DNA of 64,000 nt from Pseudalkalibacillus sp051842935 (GTDB lineage Bacteria > Bacillota > Bacilli > Bacillales > Fictibacillaceae): contig NZ_JBPXRR010000001.1 of the NCBI RefSeq assembly GCF_051842935.1, positions 124,001 through 188,000 of the forward strand. Reading direction: 5' to 3'. Under the pieces are notes generated by a model, which did no database searches, had not been told where the DNA came from, and was given only the letters and a program-made list of their open reading frames with translations. The position numbers and the translations under genes were made by a program. This document shows, piece by piece, positions 16,474 through 25,095 of the stretch. The first letter of the stretch is position 1. Every line of letters begins with the position of its first letter.

Positions 16474-17421
16474 ATGAACCGGTTATATGAACTGCTCAAC
16501 ATCCAATATCCGATCATCCAGGGAGGCATGGGGAACGTTTCGAATGCCCCGTTGACTGCAGCAATTTCCGAAGCGGGCGGCCTCGGAACACTCGGAATTG
16601 GTACGATGCAACCTGATGAAATTGAAGCGCTCATAAAGGATACAAAGGAACGAACGGACAAGCCGTTCGCCGTGAACATCCCGCTTAGCGTCTCACCTGC
16701 GGTCAAAGAAACAGCGATGCTGCTTTTTCAATATGAGGTTCCAGTCGTCGTGCTTTCAGCTGGTAACCCGGCACCGTTCATTCCGAAGTTCAAAGAAAAG
16801 GGACTGACGGTCATATGCGTGGTCGCCTCCGTCAAGCATGCGAAAAAAGCGGAACAGGCTGGAGCTGACATCATCGTGGCTGAAGGATACGAAGCGGCTG
16901 GTATCAATGCGACGGAAGAATCGACTACGATGACGTTGATTCCTCAGGTCGTGGATGCGGTGGACATTCCGGTCATCGCAGCTGGTGGGATTGGCGATGG
17001 CAGAGGACTAGCCGCAGCACTCTCTCTCGGTGCAGCGGGTGTACAAATGGGCACAAGGTTCATCGCCACCCAGGAAGGTGCTTTCCATGAGAACTACAAA
17101 CAGAAGTTGATGGAAGCGACAGATACGGAAACGACGATTGTCGGGCGATCATATGGTAAAATCCGCAGACTCATGAAAACGCCATACGCACTCGAACTGT
17201 TGAAAGACGAAGCTTCTGGTGCTGATGTTGAGAAGTTCGTGCAGAAGACAACAGAAGATTATCATCGCAAAGGCGCAGTTGAGGGTGACTTCGATAAAGG
17301 ATTCATCAACTCCGGACAGATTGCAGGGCTGATCAAAGACATCCCTACCGCCGAAGAATTGCTTCAGCGTATGGTAAAAGAAGCAAAAGAGACGCTTCGT
17401 AAAACGGAAAATTTGCTGTAG
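16474..17421 (+). CDS. Nitronate monooxygenase / FabK-like FMN protein
   Basis: The 315-residue TIM-barrel protein has the family signatures PIIQGGMG (residues 12-19), IPVIAAGGIGDGRG and GAAGVQMGTRFIAT for FMN phosphate binding. Relatives include nitronate monooxygenases and the enoyl-ACP reductase FabK. In those, a conserved His follows EGxEAGG. Here the loop reads AEGYEAAGINATEE, so that His is absent, placing the protein in a subfamily of uncertain reaction. AGAAAGGATC precedes ATG 16474. It stands alone behind array A. Confidence 0.8.
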   Translation: MNRLYELLNIQYPIIQGGMGNVSNAPLTAAISEAGGLGTLGIGTMQPDEIEALIKDTKERTDKPFAVNIPLSVSPAVKETAMLLFQYEVPVVVLSAGNPAPFIPKFKEKGLTVICVVASVKHAKKAEQAGADIIVAEGYEAAGINATEESTTMTLIPQVVDAVDIPVIAAGGIGDGRGLAAALSLGAAGVQMGTRFIATQEGAFHENYKQKLMEATDTETTIVGRSYGKIRRLMKTPYALELLKDEASGADVEKFVQKTTEDYHRKGAVEGDFDKGFINSGQIAGLIKDIPTAEELLQRMVKEAKETLRKTENLL

Positions 17422-17563
17422 ACGCGGAATTTTTACCAGGCTATGAAGTCGCTTTAACACTTAAAAGCTTTGGTGCGGAAAAATTTCCTCTTGCCTATAT
17501 CGGTGAGATTTGTTACAAATATACATTAATTGAACTAATTCTTTTTAACCACTGGAGGTACTT

Positions 17564-18910
17564 ATGGCACAACAAGAGCAATGGACTTCGAAACTCACAT
17601 TCATTCTAGCAGCTGCCGGCTCTGCAATCGGGCTCGGTGCGATTTGGAAGTTTCCTTATGTCGCAGGTACGAGTGGTGGAGGAGCATTCTTCCTCGTATT
17701 CCTACTCTTCACGTTTTTAGTAGGTTTTCCACTTTTACTAGCTGAATTCGTTATTGGACGTAGCACTCAGAAAGAAGCGATCTCTGCCTACCGCTCAATT
17801 GCACCAGGTTGGGAATTCATCGGTCGGATTGGTGTTTTCACAGCATTCATCCTATTATCCTTCTACAGTGTGATCGGTGGTTGGATTCTATTATACTTTG
17901 GTGCTAGTATTACCGGTTATGTATCGGGTGTCGACAACTATGAACAGTTATTCGGAACGATTATTTCCAACCCTTGGACCGCAGTCGGTTCACAGCTTGC
18001 GTTCATTCTCTTGACGATCCTCGTCGTTGCGAAAGGGATTAAAGAAGGGATTGAAAAAGCGAGTAAATGGATGATGCCGGCCTTGTTCGTGCTCTTCATC
18101 ATCTTGATCGCACGTTCTTTGACACTCGATGGGGCAATGGAAGGGGTCCGTTTCTTCCTGCAACCGGACTTCTCGAAGTTAACGTCTGAAGGCGTCCTGT
18201 TCGCACTCGGCCAGTCGTTCTTCTCACTCAGTCTCGGTGTGTCGGTCATGGTCACATACAGTTCTTACCTATCTAAAACAGAAAGCCTTGGAAGATCTGC
18301 AACGTCTATCGTTTTCATGAACATCTTCATTACGATCCTGTCTGGACTGGCAATTTTCCCAGCAGTCTTCTCGTTCAATTTCGAGCCGACCGAAGGACCA
18401 GGACTGCTGTTCATCGTCTTGCCGTCTGTGTTTGCGGAAATGCCGGGCGGAACCATTTTCTTCATCGTGTTCTTGGCATTGTTCTTGTTCGCAACCTTAA
18501 CATCTGCGTTCTCGATGCTTGAGATCATCGTCGCTTCGGTTTCGAAGAATTCCAGCCAACGTCGTTCAAAAGCGGCTTGGGTTGTCGGATTGATCATTTT
18601 CGGTGTTGGAATTCCATCAGCACTTTCTTACGGCTTACTGGCCGATGTGAAGCTGTTCGACAAAACGATCTTTGATTTAATGGACTACCTTGTGAGTAAC
18701 ATCATGCTTCCGATTGGTGCATTGTTGATCTCCATCTTCGTACCATGGAAAATGAAGCGCGAAGTGTTGGTCGAAGAACTGACGGATGGCAGCAGTCGCG
18801 GCAAACAGCTGTTGGCGCTCTGGCTCCTCATGCTGAAGTACTTCGTACCGGTTCTGATCATCATCGTATTCCTGGATGCGCTCGGCGTGTTCGACTTATT
18901 ATTTGGTTAA
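17564..18910 (+). CDS. Sodium-dependent (NSS/SNF family) transporter, YhdH/YocR-like
   Basis: The 448-residue polytopic membrane protein begins with the NSS signature SAIGLGAIWKFPYVAG (residues 20-35), which forms the broken TM1 of the sodium and substrate sites. It shows about 11 hydrophobic segments. NSS proteins import amino acids by sodium symport. Bacterial relatives (MhsT, TnaT-like) prefer hydrophobic or aromatic amino acids. Lying between the paa cluster and the Phe dehydrogenase-type gene, it could supply aromatic amino acids. That is inference. A GGAGG site precedes ATG 17564 and a terminator follows. Confidence 0.9.
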   Translation: MAQQEQWTSKLTFILAAAGSAIGLGAIWKFPYVAGTSGGGAFFLVFLLFTFLVGFPLLLAEFVIGRSTQKEAISAYRSIAPGWEFIGRIGVFTAFILLSFYSVIGGWILLYFGASITGYVSGVDNYEQLFGTIISNPWTAVGSQLAFILLTILVVAKGIKEGIEKASKWMMPALFVLFIILIARSLTLDGAMEGVRFFLQPDFSKLTSEGVLFALGQSFFSLSLGVSVMVTYSSYLSKTESLGRSATSIVFMNIFITILSGLAIFPAVFSFNFEPTEGPGLLFIVLPSVFAEMPGGTIFFIVFLALFLFATLTSAFSMLEIIVASVSKNSSQRRSKAAWVVGLIIFGVGIPSALSYGLLADVKLFDKTIFDLMDYLVSNIMLPIGALLISIFVPWKMKREVLVEELTDGSSRGKQLLALWLLMLKYFVPVLIIIVFLDALGVFDLLFG

Positions 18911-18916
18911 TCTGAG

Positions 18917-18950
18917 AGGACTGTCCCTTGATAGGGGCAGTCCTTTTTCT
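18917..18950 (+). terminator. Intrinsic terminator after the NSS transporter
   Basis: The stem AGGACTGTCCC (18917-18927) / GGGGCAGTCCT (18934-18944) is followed by TTTTTC. Confidence 0.85.
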
Positions 18951-18975
18951 ATATGGAGCAGGACTTTTGACCCGA

Positions 18976-19096
18976 ATTCTAAAACCGACCTTCATTTTTC
19001 GAAAACCAACCCTCAAATTTCTAAAACGTAGGTTCATTTTTCTAAAATGAACCCTCTTTTTTCTAAAACCAAGCCCACTTTTTCTAAAACCACCCC
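18976..19096. repeat. 21-bp degenerate tandem repeat array B (TTTCTAAAAC)
   Basis: Six units start at 18976, 18997, 19018, 19039, 19060 and 19081, exactly 21 bp apart, each opening with (A/T)TTCTAAAAC or a close variant. The reverse complement (GTTTTAGAAA...) is the same word family as array F at 44822. An A-tract recurs once per unit. The array lies between a terminator and the SDR gene. No RBS-supported frame was seen. Confidence 0.85.
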
Positions 19097-19198
19097 AAAC
19101 CGACACCAAAATCGCCCCCGGATTCGAATGTTTTGGTAGGTTTGTAGTACAATATGGATGGACAACTTAGATCAGACAGTGGAAAGGAGACCAAAATC

Positions 19199-19918
19199 AT
19201 GCTGAATGGAAAAGTAGCAGTCGTTACAGGAGCTTCAAGAGGAGCAGGGAAAGCAATTGCGACGCGCCTCATGTCAGAAGGCGTCAAGCTTGCAATCATC
19301 GGTTCTTCTGAACAAATCCACGAAACAGCCACAGAGCTGAAAGAAAGCGGAGGGGAAGTCCTCAGCCTTCAAGCGGACGTAGCAAACGAACAACAAGTGA
19401 AAGAAGCATTCCAGCAAGCGATTGATCAATATGGCAAAATCGACATTCTCGTCAACAATGCAGGAATCGGATTTTTCAAAACGGCAGAAGAAACAACGGT
19501 CGAAGAGTGGGACAAGGTGTTCAATGTGAACACGAAAGGCGTCTTCCTTACAACGCGTGAAGTCCTGCCTTCCATGAAGGAAAACCGGTCGGGAACCATC
19601 ATCACGATCTCATCTGACGTTGGACGAAGAGCGATCGCAAATGGATCGGCTTACACGGCGACAAAATATGCGGTCCAAGGCTTCATCAACTCGGTCGCGC
19701 AAGAAGTCCAGGAATACGGTATCCGCATGGGAACGGTGAACCCGGGCGCAATCGACACGTACTTTGCAGGTTCGAATCAAGGTGAAACGCACAAAGAGGA
19801 TTGGCTGAAGGTCGATGACATCGCTGAAGCGGTATGCTACATGGCATCTGCCGCAAAACATATGGTCGTCGATGAGATTCTGCTCCATCCACTCTCACAA
19901 GAATACCCACGCGCATAA
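19199..19918 (+). CDS. Short-chain dehydrogenase/reductase
   Basis: The 239-residue classical SDR has the cofactor motif TGASRGAGKAIA (residues 11-22), NNAG, the catalytic Ser in ITISSDVG, and YTATK. The product is a soluble NAD(P)-dependent oxidoreductase of the 3-oxoacyl-ACP reductase type (FabG/YqjQ-like); substrate not recognisable. ATG 19199 follows GGAAAGGAG. It is monocistronic, with a terminator 19 bp downstream. Confidence 0.88.
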   Translation: MLNGKVAVVTGASRGAGKAIATRLMSEGVKLAIIGSSEQIHETATELKESGGEVLSLQADVANEQQVKEAFQQAIDQYGKIDILVNNAGIGFFKTAEETTVEEWDKVFNVNTKGVFLTTREVLPSMKENRSGTIITISSDVGRRAIANGSAYTATKYAVQGFINSVAQEVQEYGIRMGTVNPGAIDTYFAGSNQGETHKEDWLKVDDIAEAVCYMASAAKHMVVDEILLHPLSQEYPRA

Positions 19919-19936
19919 TAAAAACCATACACCAGG

Positions 19937-19974
19937 AGATGACCCAGAACGAAAGGATGGGTCATCTTTTTTTA
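19937..19974 (+). terminator. Intrinsic terminator after the SDR gene
   Basis: The perfect stem AGATGACCCA (19937-19946) / TGGGTCATCT (19958-19967) runs into seven T residues. Confidence 0.9.
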
Positions 19975-20028
19975 CGTAAAAACCCATTCGTACCAGTCCT
20001 TCAGCCCTCGACACAACCTGACATTACA

Positions 20029-20073
20029 TTGCTTTTTATTTAACAAAATGATATTATATCGTTAAATAAACGT
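20029..20073 (+). promoter_or_regulatory. Promoter and palindromic operator of the thioesterase/dehydrogenase operon
   Basis: TTGCTT (20029-20034), a 17-bp spacer and TATTAT (20052-20057) form the promoter. One base later comes TCGTT-AAATA-AACGT (20059-20073), identical in 14 of 15 bases to the operator behind the paaA -10 box and at the same offset. This points to shared repression of the paaA operon and this operon. Confidence 0.7.
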
Positions 20074-20144
20074 CATATATTTTACGGATAATACGCTACA
20101 AAATGAGAACGCATTTTTTACACATAAAAGGAGGCGGAGAACGA

Positions 20145-20540
20145 GTGAAACCAGGCATGGAAGTTGGCCAACAGGCTACGATTACAGCAACGGTCACACC
20201 AGAAATGTTCGCTCAATTCGAAGGAAACGTCGTACATCCAGCGTACTCGACGGTTTCGATGGTGTACCATATGGAATGGGCGGCGCGTCAGATCATCCTT
20301 CCGTATCTAGAGGATCATGAAGAAGGAATCGGTGGGGGAGTAGCTGCCAAACACCTGAATCCGACACCGGAAGGAAGCGAGATCTCGGTGACTGCAACAT
20401 TACGCGCTATCAAGGGAAAAGCGGTCATTTGTGACTTGGAGGTCCGCAATCAGAAAGAAGTCATCGGTGAAGGGGAAGTTACACAATATATCCTGCCAAG
20501 AGAAATGATCCGCGAAAAAATAGAGGCCATGAAGGCATAA
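20145..20540 (+). CDS. FlK-like hotdog acyl-CoA thioesterase
   Basis: The 131-residue hotdog-fold protein matches the fluoroacetyl-CoA thioesterase FlK family. It has MKPGMEVG at the N-terminus, the helix TVSMVYHMEWAAR and KHLNPTPEG. Thr36, Glu44 and His70 fall exactly six positions before FlK Thr42, Glu50 and His76, the catalytic triad, so an active thioesterase is likely. GTG 20145 is chosen because AAAGGAGG lies upstream; the in-frame ATG at 20103 has no RBS. Its promoter carries the paa-type operator, suggesting it hydrolyses phenylacetyl-CoA-related dead-end esters, a PaaI-like job. The substrate is inferred. Confidence 0.8.
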   Translation: MKPGMEVGQQATITATVTPEMFAQFEGNVVHPAYSTVSMVYHMEWAARQIILPYLEDHEEGIGGGVAAKHLNPTPEGSEISVTATLRAIKGKAVICDLEVRNQKEVIGEGEVTQYILPREMIREKIEAMKA

Positions 20541-20561
20541 GCCTTTTTAAAAAAGATTTTA

Positions 20562-20575
20562 TGAAAGCGTTTACT
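20562..20575 (+). promoter_or_regulatory. cre site (CcpA) before the amino-acid dehydrogenase gene
   Basis: TGAAAGCGTTTACT fits the consensus TGWAARCGYTWNCW at every position. Lying inside the operon, 44 bp before ATG 20619, it could act as a roadblock repressing the downstream genes on preferred sugars. Confidence 0.65.
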
Positions 20576-20618
20576 CGTTTGAAAGTTTGAAAGATTACTA
20601 GTATTGGGGGAAGACAAC

Positions 20619-21719
20619 ATGTTTGAACGCATAAGTGAACATGAACAATTGCTATTTTGTAATGATGAACACACGGGGTTGAAGGCGATCATCGCCATAC
20701 ATAATACGACGCTAGGGCCAGCACTCGGTGGCTGCCGGATGCGTCCATATAAGACGACGGATGAGGCGATTGAAGACGTCCTCCGTCTATCAAAAGGGAT
20801 GACGTACAAATGTGCGGCTGCTGATGTGGACTTCGGCGGCGGTAAAGCCGTCATCATCGGCGATCCGTTGAAAGACCGCACACCGGAAATGTTCCGTGCG
20901 TTCGGACAGTTTGTCGACTCTCTCAACGGCCGATTCTACACAGGAACGGACATGGGGACGACGCCGAACGATTTCGTCCACGCATTGAAAGAGACGAATT
21001 GCATCGTCGGAGTACCGGAAGAGTATGGCGGAAACGGCGATTCTTCCGTACCGACGGCAGAGGGTGTGCTTTATGGACTGAAAGCGACGAACAACGTGCT
21101 CTTCGGTTCTGAAGACTTATCTGGTAAAACCTACTCCATCCAAGGATTAGGCAAAGTCGGTTATAAAGTCGCTGAACAACTTCTTGAAGCAGGCGCAGAT
21201 ATCTATGTGACCGATATCAATGAAAAAGCGATCCGTCAAATCGTCGACCAGGCGGAAGTCCTGAAAGGGAATGTTAAAGTCGTCGAAGGAGATGAGATTT
21301 ACAGTGTCCCTGCGGATGTGTTCGTCCCGTGTGCTTTAGGCGGCATCATCAACGACGAAACAATCGAGCACCTGAAAGTGAAAGCGGTTGTCGGTTCAGC
21401 GAACAACCAGCTTTTAAGAGATGAGCATGGTTCTTTCTTACAGGAAAGAGGCATTCTGTATGCACCGGACTACATCGTTAATGCCGGTGGACTCATCCAA
21501 GTAGCAGATGAGCTGTACACACCGAACAAAGCGCGTGTGTTGGCGAAAACGAGAGCGATCTATGACACGCTCATGGAAATCTATCAACAATCGAAGGCAG
21601 ACTCGATTTCAACTGCAGAAGCAGCGAATCAATTCTGTAACAACCGAATCGAAAGCAGACGAAAGCGTAACAGCTTCTTCAGTCATGATAAGCGACCAAA
21701 ATGGAACGTACGTAACTAA
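20619..21719 (+). CDS. pdh: Phenylalanine dehydrogenase (Glu/Leu/Phe/Val dehydrogenase family)
   Basis: The enzyme oxidatively deaminates an amino acid with NAD+. The 366-residue protein has catalytic Lys64 and Lys76 (FGGGK) and Asp111 (GTDMGT). It reads like the phenylalanine dehydrogenases of Sporosarcina and B. badius, not leucine dehydrogenase: SEHEQLLFCND at the start, GTDMGT in place of AEDVGT, ETNCIVGVPE, and the C-terminal RRKRNSFF...KPKWNVRN. The likely reaction is L-Phe to phenylpyruvate. ATG 20619 has GGGGG upstream. Leucine/valine activity cannot be excluded, since the next genes are a 2-oxoacid dehydrogenase often labelled branched-chain. Confidence 0.82.
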   Translation: MFERISEHEQLLFCNDEHTGLKAIIAIHNTTLGPALGGCRMRPYKTTDEAIEDVLRLSKGMTYKCAAADVDFGGGKAVIIGDPLKDRTPEMFRAFGQFVDSLNGRFYTGTDMGTTPNDFVHALKETNCIVGVPEEYGGNGDSSVPTAEGVLYGLKATNNVLFGSEDLSGKTYSIQGLGKVGYKVAEQLLEAGADIYVTDINEKAIRQIVDQAEVLKGNVKVVEGDEIYSVPADVFVPCALGGIINDETIEHLKVKAVVGSANNQLLRDEHGSFLQERGILYAPDYIVNAGGLIQVADELYTPNKARVLAKTRAIYDTLMEIYQQSKADSISTAEAANQFCNNRIESRRKRNSFFSHDKRPKWNVRN

Positions 21720-21730
21720 GGAGGGGTCTT

Positions 21731-22798
21731 ATGGAAACGCAATTTCCGATGAAACAGATCTTAAATGAAGATGGAATCGTTGTGAACGCGGAATATGAAA
21801 GCCAAATGACAGAGGAACTGACGAAAGAGCTTTATGTCATGATGCTGAGAGCGCGCATGTTCGACCGTAAAAGCGTCAATCTGCAACGTCAGGGGCGTAT
21901 CGGGACTTATGTGCCATTTGAAGGACAAGAGGCGGCACAAGTCGGTAGTGCACTCGTCCTTGAAGAAGGTGACTGGATGTTCCCGACGTACCGTGATCAC
22001 GGTGCAACACTAACGTATGGTCACTCTGCGCGAAACCTGTTCTTATATTGGAAAGGGTATCCGATGGGCTGTGTGCCACCGGAAGGAAAGAACATCTTTC
22101 CACCAGCGGTACCGATTGCTTCCCAGCTGCTACATGCGACAGGTACAGCTTGGGCGGAACAGTTGAAAGGAACAGACCGCGGCTCGATTGTCTACTTCGG
22201 TGATGGAGCGACTTCTGAAGGGGACTTCCATGAAGGGCTCAATTTTGCAAGCGTATTCAATGCACCGGTCGTCTTCTTCAACCAGAACAACGGATTCGCG
22301 ATTTCCGTACCGACGGAAAAACAAATGAAATCGAAGACGATTGCGCAAAAAGCGGTCGCGTATGATATTCCTGGTGTACGTCTTGACGGAAACGATATCT
22401 TCGTCGTCTATTTTGAAACGAAAGCAGCGATGGAACGCGCTCGTCATGGCGAAGGTCCTACATTGATTGAAGCGGTGACCTACCGTTATGGCGCTCACAC
22501 GACAGCAGATGATCCGAGCAAATACCGTGATCAGGAAGAAAGCAAGCGCAGACGTGAAACGACGGATCCACTTCTACGCCTTGAGCGTTATCTACAAAAC
22601 AAAGGCTATTTTGAAGAATCATGGAAAGCACAAGTGGAAGAAGACATCACGAAGGAAATCGAAAAAGCGGTTGAGGATATGGAAGCGTTCGGTCCAGCAG
22701 AGCCGAACGACATGTTCACCCATGTTTTCAAGACTCCGACTTGGTCTGTCCAGGATCAGTTTGATGCATTCAAGGCTCGCGTAAAGGAGGAAGTATAG
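21731..22798 (+). CDS. 2-oxoacid dehydrogenase E1 alpha subunit
   Basis: The 355-residue protein carries the thiamine-diphosphate motif GDGATSEGDFHEG...NN (around residues 154-184) and the phosphorylation-loop-like YRYGAHTTADDPSKYR. It decarboxylates a 2-oxo acid together with E1 beta. Sequence features are closer to pyruvate-type PdhA than to BkdAA, but such labels do not fix the substrate. Eleven bp after the phenylalanine dehydrogenase-type gene, phenylpyruvate is an attractive substrate, giving phenylacetyl-CoA directly. AAGGAGGGG precedes ATG 21731. Confidence 0.9.
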   Translation: METQFPMKQILNEDGIVVNAEYESQMTEELTKELYVMMLRARMFDRKSVNLQRQGRIGTYVPFEGQEAAQVGSALVLEEGDWMFPTYRDHGATLTYGHSARNLFLYWKGYPMGCVPPEGKNIFPPAVPIASQLLHATGTAWAEQLKGTDRGSIVYFGDGATSEGDFHEGLNFASVFNAPVVFFNQNNGFAISVPTEKQMKSKTIAQKAVAYDIPGVRLDGNDIFVVYFETKAAMERARHGEGPTLIEAVTYRYGAHTTADDPSKYRDQEESKRRRETTDPLLRLERYLQNKGYFEESWKAQVEEDITKEIEKAVEDMEAFGPAEPNDMFTHVFKTPTWSVQDQFDAFKARVKEEV

Positions 22799-23797
22799 AT
22801 GAGTACAGCGGTAAAAACTCAGAAACTTACGATGGTACAAGCGATCACAGATGCGATGGCGACAATGATGCGTGAGCACGACGACATCCTCGTCCTCGGT
22901 GAAGATGTTGGGAAAAACGGAGGCGTATTCCGTGCGACAGACGGGCTTGAAGCTGAATTCGGTGATAAGCGTGTCATCGATACACCTCTTGCAGAATCCG
23001 GCATCATCGGCACGTCAATCGGACTTGCGATGAACGGCTTCCGTCCGATTGCTGAAATGCAATTCCTCGGATTCATCTACCCGGCGTTCAACCAGATCAT
23101 GACGCACGCTTCCCGTATCCGTTCACGGACGCTTGGACATTTTACCGTGCCAATGGTCATTCGTGCGCCGTTCGGAGCAGGTGTAAGAGCACCGGAAATC
23201 CACTCGGACAGTGTAGAGGCACTCTTCACGCATATGCCAGGGATTAAGGTCGTCATTCCGTCCAACGCATATGACGCGAAAGGTCTACTGATTGCGAGTA
23301 TCGAGGACCCGGATCCGGTTCTATTCCTTGAGCCGATGCGTAACTATCGTTCTCACAAACTAGAAGTACCAGAAGAGAAGTACACAGTCGAAATCGGAAA
23401 AGGTGCTCGTCTTCAAGAAGGCGACGACATTACTTTGATCGCCTGGGGCGCAATGGTCGACGTGATCAAAAAAGCTGCCAAGGAAATTGAAGAGGAAGAA
23501 GGCATCAAGTGTGACGTGCTCGACCTTCGTACACTTTATCCGATGGACCGTGATCTTATTGCCGAATCGGTACAAAAAACAGGACGCGCAGTCATCGTAC
23601 ATGAAGCACCTGGAACAGGCGGAGTCGGGAACGACGTTGTTTCCCTTATCAACGATACATCTTTCTTATACATGCGTTCACCGATCAAGCGTGTGACAGG
23701 CCATGATACGCCAGTACCAATGTGCGCCATCGAAGACGAATATCTACCGAACGCAGACCGCGTCAAGCAAGCGATCATCGAAACCGCTCGTTTTTAA
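22799..23797 (+). CDS. 2-oxoacid dehydrogenase E1 beta subunit
   Basis: The 332-residue transketolase-like E1 beta has LVLGEDVGKNGGVFRATDGL near the N-terminus, GVRAPEIHSDSVEA, and the C-terminal transketolase domain (DVLDLRTLYPMD; IVHEAPGTGG). It pairs with E1 alpha to form the heterotetramer that loads the lipoyl arm. ATG 22799 follows the E1 alpha stop codon with no gap, and AAAGGAGG lies within that gene, so the subunits are translationally coupled. Confidence 0.92.
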   Translation: MSTAVKTQKLTMVQAITDAMATMMREHDDILVLGEDVGKNGGVFRATDGLEAEFGDKRVIDTPLAESGIIGTSIGLAMNGFRPIAEMQFLGFIYPAFNQIMTHASRIRSRTLGHFTVPMVIRAPFGAGVRAPEIHSDSVEALFTHMPGIKVVIPSNAYDAKGLLIASIEDPDPVLFLEPMRNYRSHKLEVPEEKYTVEIGKGARLQEGDDITLIAWGAMVDVIKKAAKEIEEEEGIKCDVLDLRTLYPMDRDLIAESVQKTGRAVIVHEAPGTGGVGNDVVSLINDTSFLYMRSPIKRVTGHDTPVPMCAIEDEYLPNADRVKQAIIETARF

Positions 23798-23811
23798 AAA
23801 GGAGGAAGAAA

Positions 23812-25095
23812 ATGATTGAAGTAAAGCTCCATGACATTGGCGAAGGAATTACAGAAGGGGAGATTACGCATTTTCACGTTTCTCCTGGCGATGCTGTGAA
23901 AATCGACCAACCGCTTGTCGAAGTACAGACGGACAAGGTCACAGCAGAACTTCCGTCTCCTGTCGCTGGTACGGTAAAAGAAATCAAAGCATCCGAAGGG
24001 GATGTCGTCACGGTCGGCACGACGATCATCCTCATTGAAAAAGAAGGCAGTGTCCCTTCTGACGATGCACCATCAAACGAACCAAAAGCAGAAGAAAAAC
24101 CGAAGAGTACGCATTCCGAGGAAATGAAACAAAAGCGCACCAATACGGCAGTACAGACGATGGCACGACTGACACGCCGCGTGTTGGCAGCTCCTTATAC
24201 GCGAAAAATTGCACGAGACAACAGCGTCGATATCGAACAGGTTGAAGGTACAGGACCTGGTGGTCGTGTGACCGAAGAGGATGTCTACAACTTTATCGAC
24301 GGAGGCAGCGAGCCGCAAACGCAAGCTGAGCCTGTAGCCGAAGAAACGAGTACCACGCCTGATGCTCAACCGGTCTACAAGTCGATGGAAGCGAAAGAGA
24401 TTCCGTTCAAAGGCCGTCGTAAACAGATCGCTCAGAAGATGACGCAATCGTTGTATACGATTCCGCACGTCTCTCATTTTGACGAAGTAGACCTTACGAA
24501 TCTATTAGAATTGAAAAAATCTCTGAAAGCAGCAGATCCAGACGGTTCAAAAGGTATGAACGTATCCCTTGCAGCCTTTTTCGTCAAAGCGATCCAGCTC
24601 GCGATGCGCGACTATCCGATCTTCAATGCAAAGCTCGATGAAGAGAACGAAGTCATCCGCTTAGAAGGCGAAGTGAACATGGGGCTCGCAACGGATGCCG
24701 ATGATGGCTTGATCGTTCCTGTCGTGAAAAACGTGGAACAAAAGTCGATCGCGACAATCAACCGTGAAATGAAAGAGTTGATTCAAAAGGCGAAGACGAA
24801 CAAGCTGAAGCCATCTGACATGAAAGGTGGAACGTTCACGATCAGTAACGTCGGCCCACTCGGCAGTACGGGTGCGACACCGATCATCAACCATCCTGAA
24901 GTCGGCTTGATGGCGTTCCATAAGACGAAGAAGATGCCGGTCGTCATCAATGATGAAATCGTCATTCGTTCAATCATGAACGTGTCGATGACATTCGACC
25001 ATCGTGTAGCGGATGGTGCAACAGCTGTTGCGTTCACGAATCGTTTTATGCACTATATTGAAAACCCTGCAGCAATGACATTGGAGCTGATATAG
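23812..25095 (+). CDS. 2-oxoacid dehydrogenase E2, dihydrolipoamide acyltransferase
   Basis: Domains in the 427-residue protein run in order. A lipoyl domain (1-78) has the lipoylated Lys42 in QTDKVTAE. An Ala/Glu/Pro-rich linker is followed by a peripheral-subunit-binding domain (about 135-170; AAPYTRKIARDNSVDI, GGRVTEEDV). The catalytic domain ends with FDHRVADGATA, holding the HxxxDG active-site motif. It transfers the acyl group to CoA and is the core of the complex. There is one lipoyl domain. AAAAAGGAGG precedes ATG 23812. Lipoate attachment would be by LplJ (1839-2834). Confidence 0.93.
   Translation: MIEVKLHDIGEGITEGEITHFHVSPGDAVKIDQPLVEVQTDKVTAELPSPVAGTVKEIKASEGDVVTVGTTIILIEKEGSVPSDDAPSNEPKAEEKPKSTHSEEMKQKRTNTAVQTMARLTRRVLAAPYTRKIARDNSVDIEQVEGTGPGGRVTEEDVYNFIDGGSEPQTQAEPVAEETSTTPDAQPVYKSMEAKEIPFKGRRKQIAQKMTQSLYTIPHVSHFDEVDLTNLLELKKSLKAADPDGSKGMNVSLAAFFVKAIQLAMRDYPIFNAKLDEENEVIRLEGEVNMGLATDADDGLIVPVVKNVEQKSIATINREMKELIQKAKTNKLKPSDMKGGTFTISNVGPLGSTGATPIINHPEVGLMAFHKTKKMPVVINDEIVIRSIMNVSMTFDHRVADGATAVAFTNRFMHYIENPAAMTLELI

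Noticed and set aside
20619..21719. Annotation as leucine dehydrogenase (bcd) of a branched-chain operon
   Set aside because: The N-terminal, GTDMGT and C-terminal stretches fit phenylalanine dehydrogenase better, and the promoter shares the paa operator. Branched-chain activity remains possible but is not the first choice.
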